Below are positions 55,466 through 57,563 of a DNA stretch of 57,563 nt, one piece after another. Made by a program: the position numbers and the translations under genes. Source of the DNA: JAVBKB01 sp031554275 (GTDB lineage Bacteria; Bacillota; Bacilli; JARBTR01). Each line of letters begins with the position of its first letter. The first letter of the stretch is position 1. The notes beneath the pieces were generated by a model that saw only the letters and a program-made list of their open reading frames with translations, made no database searches and had not been told where the DNA came from. The DNA lies in contig JAVBKB010000018.1 in assembly GCA_031554275.1 (NCBI GenBank), positions 1-57,563 of the forward strand, read 5' to 3'.

Positions 55466-56743
55466 TCATTTTGAAATGCGATCACGACCACCCATATAAG
55501 GCTGTAGCAACTTCGGAATAAGTACACTGCCATCAACCTGTTGAAAATTCTCTAGAATCGCAGCTACAGTACGACCAATCGCTAGTCCAGAACCATTGAG
55601 TGTGTGCACATGCTCTGGTTTACCGTTTGCTTCACGACGAAAACGAACATTTGCACGACGAGCTTGAAATGCCTCAAAATTACTGCAAGAAGAAATTTCA
55701 CGATATTTCTCACTGCTTGGAATCCAAACCTCAATGTCATACTTCTTTGCAGCTGTAAATCCTAAATCGCCAGTACACATGCTCAGTACTTGATATGGTA
55801 GCTCTAATAATTGTAGAACCTTCTCTGCGTTTGCTGTCAGTGACTCTAATTCTTCATAAGAATTTTCAGGAAGAACGAACTTGACCAATTCAACTTTATT
55901 GAATTGGTGCTGACGAATTAATCCACGAGTATCACGCCCAGCAGAACCAGCCTCTGAACGGAAACAAGCACTGTAAGCAGCATAATTTAGAGGTAGTTGA
56001 TCGATTGACAAAATTTCATCTCGGTGCAGATTGGTAATCGGCACTTCTGCAGTTGGGATCAGGAAATAGTCTAATCCCTCAAGTTTGAAGACATCCTCCT
56101 CAAACTTCGGCAATTGCCCAGTACCTGTCAAGCTTGCTCGATTAACAATATAAGGTGGCAACGCCTCCTCGTACCCATGCTCCTCGGTATGCAAATCCAG
56201 CATGAAACTCATTAAAGCTCTTTCTAATCTTGCACCCAATCCCTTATAGAAAACAAAGCGGCTGCCTGTTACTTTACTAGCGCGTTCGAAATCAAGTATT
56301 TCCAAACCCTCGGCAACTTCCCAATGTGGTTTCGGCTCGAAATCAAATGTCGGCACTTTCCCCCAATGGCGGACAGGAATGTTGTCATCCTCAGTTTCAC
56401 CTATTGGTGCACTTTCATGAGGGATATTTGGTAAGTTCAGCATCACCGTCTCAAAATCTGCTTCAATTACTGATAGTTCCTCATCAAGTAATTTAATGCG
56501 GTCGCCAACCTCTCTCATCGCCAAAATCGCAGCTTCAGCATCCTTCTTTTCTCGCTTCAATACTGCAATTTGATTAGTGACTTCATTACGCTCACTCTTT
56601 AACTTCTCTACCTCAGCAATTAATTCCCGACGACGACTATCAAGCGCTTGGAATTGATCAAGTCCAGTCAAGTCTTCTCCACGGTATTTCAGCTTGCTCT
56701 TTACCTCTTCAAAATTTTCTCTAACAAATTTCACATCTAACAT
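55466..56743 (-). CDS. serS: Seryl-tRNA synthetase
   Basis: 425 residues, class II synthetase. N-terminal long coiled-coil arm (~25-105) that grips the tRNA(Ser) variable arm, then the catalytic core with motif 2 (FRSEAGSAGRDTRGLIRQHQF) and motif 3 (LNGSGLAIGRTVAAILENFQ), and the serine-binding TAEVPITN loop. It is controlled by an upstream T-box leader. Confidence 0.98.
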   Translation of the reverse strand: MLDVKFVRENFEEVKSKLKYRGEDLTGLDQFQALDSRRRELIAEVEKLKSERNEVTNQIAVLKREKKDAEAAILAMREVGDRIKLLDEELSVIEADFETVMLNLPNIPHESAPIGETEDDNIPVRHWGKVPTFDFEPKPHWEVAEGLEILDFERASKVTGSRFVFYKGLGARLERALMSFMLDLHTEEHGYEEALPPYIVNRASLTGTGQLPKFEEDVFKLEGLDYFLIPTAEVPITNLHRDEILSIDQLPLNYAAYSACFRSEAGSAGRDTRGLIRQHQFNKVELVKFVLPENSYEELESLTANAEKVLQLLELPYQVLSMCTGDLGFTAAKKYDIEVWIPSSEKYREISSCSNFEAFQARRANVRFRREANGKPEHVHTLNGSGLAIGRTVAAILENFQQVDGSVLIPKLLQPYMGGRDRISK

Positions 56744-56788
56744 AGTTATCCCTCCATTACAATACTGTAGCTAAAAACTCGTAACCAC

Positions 56789-57030
56789 AAAAAAACTCAT
56801 CCCCTATAGAAAAGGGACGAGTTTAACCCGCGATACCACCCTAGTTAAAAGCCACTATTACAGCTTTTCACCTCGACACATGTTAACGGTTTTCAACCGG
56901 AAATCATTACACGCTTGACCAACAAGTTTCCTGATTTCGCTCGAAGATGGATTCATAAGGTCATGTGCTAGTTCACATCAACCACTAGCTTTCTTAGACT
57001 ACAAGTGCACTTATTACTACTTCTTCTCAT
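56789..57030 (-). promoter_or_regulatory. T-box riboswitch of serS
   Basis: On the minus strand the leader starts near 57030 with a Stem I (GATGAG… closing with …CATC), followed by the T-box core AGGGTGGTATCGCGGG (56843-56828) and a strong terminator (ACTCGTCCC / GGGGATGAGT plus seven T, 56789-56824). A UCC triplet, a serine codon, sits at 56951-56949 near the 3' side of Stem I and is my candidate specifier. Uncharged tRNA(Ser) should promote serS expression. Confidence 0.9.
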
Positions 57031-57050
57031 CGCATTTAATATTTCTTATT

Positions 57051-57079
57051 AATTTACTACATACTATGCACAAAATCAA
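57051..57079 (-). promoter_or_regulatory. serS promoter
   Basis: On the minus strand TTGATT (57079-57074), 17 bases, TAAATT (57056-57051), placed just before the T-box leader. Confidence 0.6.
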
Positions 57080-57140
57080 CCATTTTATAACTTACTGTAC
57101 AACTGAGGTAAACCGAAAGAATAATCAATATACGAAAAAC

Positions 57141-57563
57141 TTACTCAATCCTTAGAAATCCTTTTGAATAATTTATCTTTTTACTATTGATAGAACTTAG
57201 TATCTCTGTAATCTTCTCATTGGATAAGTCAACATCTTCCGTATCAGCGTATTCTTTTAATAATGCAACATAACCAGAAACTAGAGCGTTCGCTTCGGAA
57301 GTACCAGAATTAAAATGAATACTTCCATTAATAGTTACACATTTAATTTCATCACCGGGTGCATTAATTACTACTTCGCTTGGTACGTTTGTAAAATCCG
57401 AAATTTGGTTGTTTGCTGAAATCGATCCCACTGAAATTACACCTTTCTTATTTGCAGGAAAAAGCATGTCATTATTTCCGTAATCGCCTGAGGAAGAGAC
57501 AACTGTAATTCCCTTTTCCAGGGCAATATCGATTGAATCAGAAACAGCCTGGTTAAATTGATA
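57141..57563 (-). CDS. Subtilase (S8) family protease, C-terminal part only
   Basis: The frame is open to the right edge, so only the last ~140 codons are seen. It matches the C-terminal half of a peptidase S8 domain: ALEKGITVVSSSGDYGNND, PANKKGVISVGSI, VINAPGDEI and the catalytic serine box NSGTSEANALVSGYVALL. The usual oxyanion-hole Asn (AAGN) is Asp here (SSGD), and the Pro of GTSMATP is Ala. There is no C-terminal anchor. The protein could be a lantibiotic-leader-type or degraded subtilase; the N-terminus is needed to decide. Confidence 0.85.
   Translation of the reverse strand, partial: YQFNQAVSDSIDIALEKGITVVSSSGDYGNNDMLFPANKKGVISVGSISANNQISDFTNVPSEVVINAPGDEIKCVTINGSIHFNSGTSEANALVSGYVALLKEYADTEDVDLSNEKITEILSSINSKKINYSKGFLRIE

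Overview
The window is 57.6 kb of a low-GC, Gram-positive type (Bacillota) chromosome. The evidence is strong AGGAGG-type ribosome binding sites, TTGACA/TATAAT promoters, a CGAAC-N4-GTTYG LexA box, a seryl T-box leader, a ParB/Noc pair and many genes whose closest recognisable relatives are Bacillus genes (YtgP/MurJ, YerB, YfmM, YfmL, YhfW, GdpP, YyzM). TGA is used as a stop. I saw no sporulation genes, rRNA, tRNA, IS element, prophage or CRISPR array. A glutaminyl-tRNA synthetase is present, which is uncommon in Bacilli. I cannot name the species; a deep-branching Bacilli/Erysipelotrichia-like lineage is a guess.

Left part (1-12.3 kb, almost all minus strand) is an accessory, surface-oriented region. 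It holds the first 1300 codons of a very large lectin-type adhesin ending in near-identical 531-bp repeats, a MurJ-type flippase, a YerB lipoprotein, a tethered barnase-like ribonuclease, a PrdX-type Ala-tRNA(Pro) editing protein, and a secreted papain-like protease carrying a BIG2 domain and nine exact 21-residue leucine-rich repeats.

Middle part (12.3-36 kb) is mixed. uvrB, under an SOS promoter, and uvrA are separated by acetyltransferase, small membrane and Nudix genes. Next come a padR-HAAS-membrane protein operon with a 15-bp iteron array in its leader, recX, an ABC-F ATPase (YfmM), a decayed secA remnant, a HAD phosphatase, a cold-shock protein, a YfmL-type helicase, a Rieske flavoprotein, glnS, a threonine-synthase-like enzyme next to a RidA protein, and a type II NADH dehydrogenase.

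Right part (36.5-52.1 kb, minus strand) is the classic origin-proximal block in Bacillus order: mnmE, mnmG, rsmG, noc, parA, parB, a DUF554 gene, a short mscS, a DUF951 gene, ychF, rpsF-ssb-rpsR, gdpP-rplI-dnaB. Two parS sites and one Noc-binding site lie in it. Each parS site directly abuts the stop codon of a ParB-family gene. The end (52.4-57.6 kb) has purA and an M23 endopeptidase on the plus strand, then serS with its T-box and a truncated subtilase on the minus strand. oriC itself (dnaA, rpmH, rnpA) is not in the window.

The most interesting items are the parS placement after both noc and parB, the Noc protein without its membrane helix, the 15-bp repeat array at the padR promoter, the secA fossil, and the surface protease/RNase/adhesin cluster. 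No clear new defence or mobile system was found.
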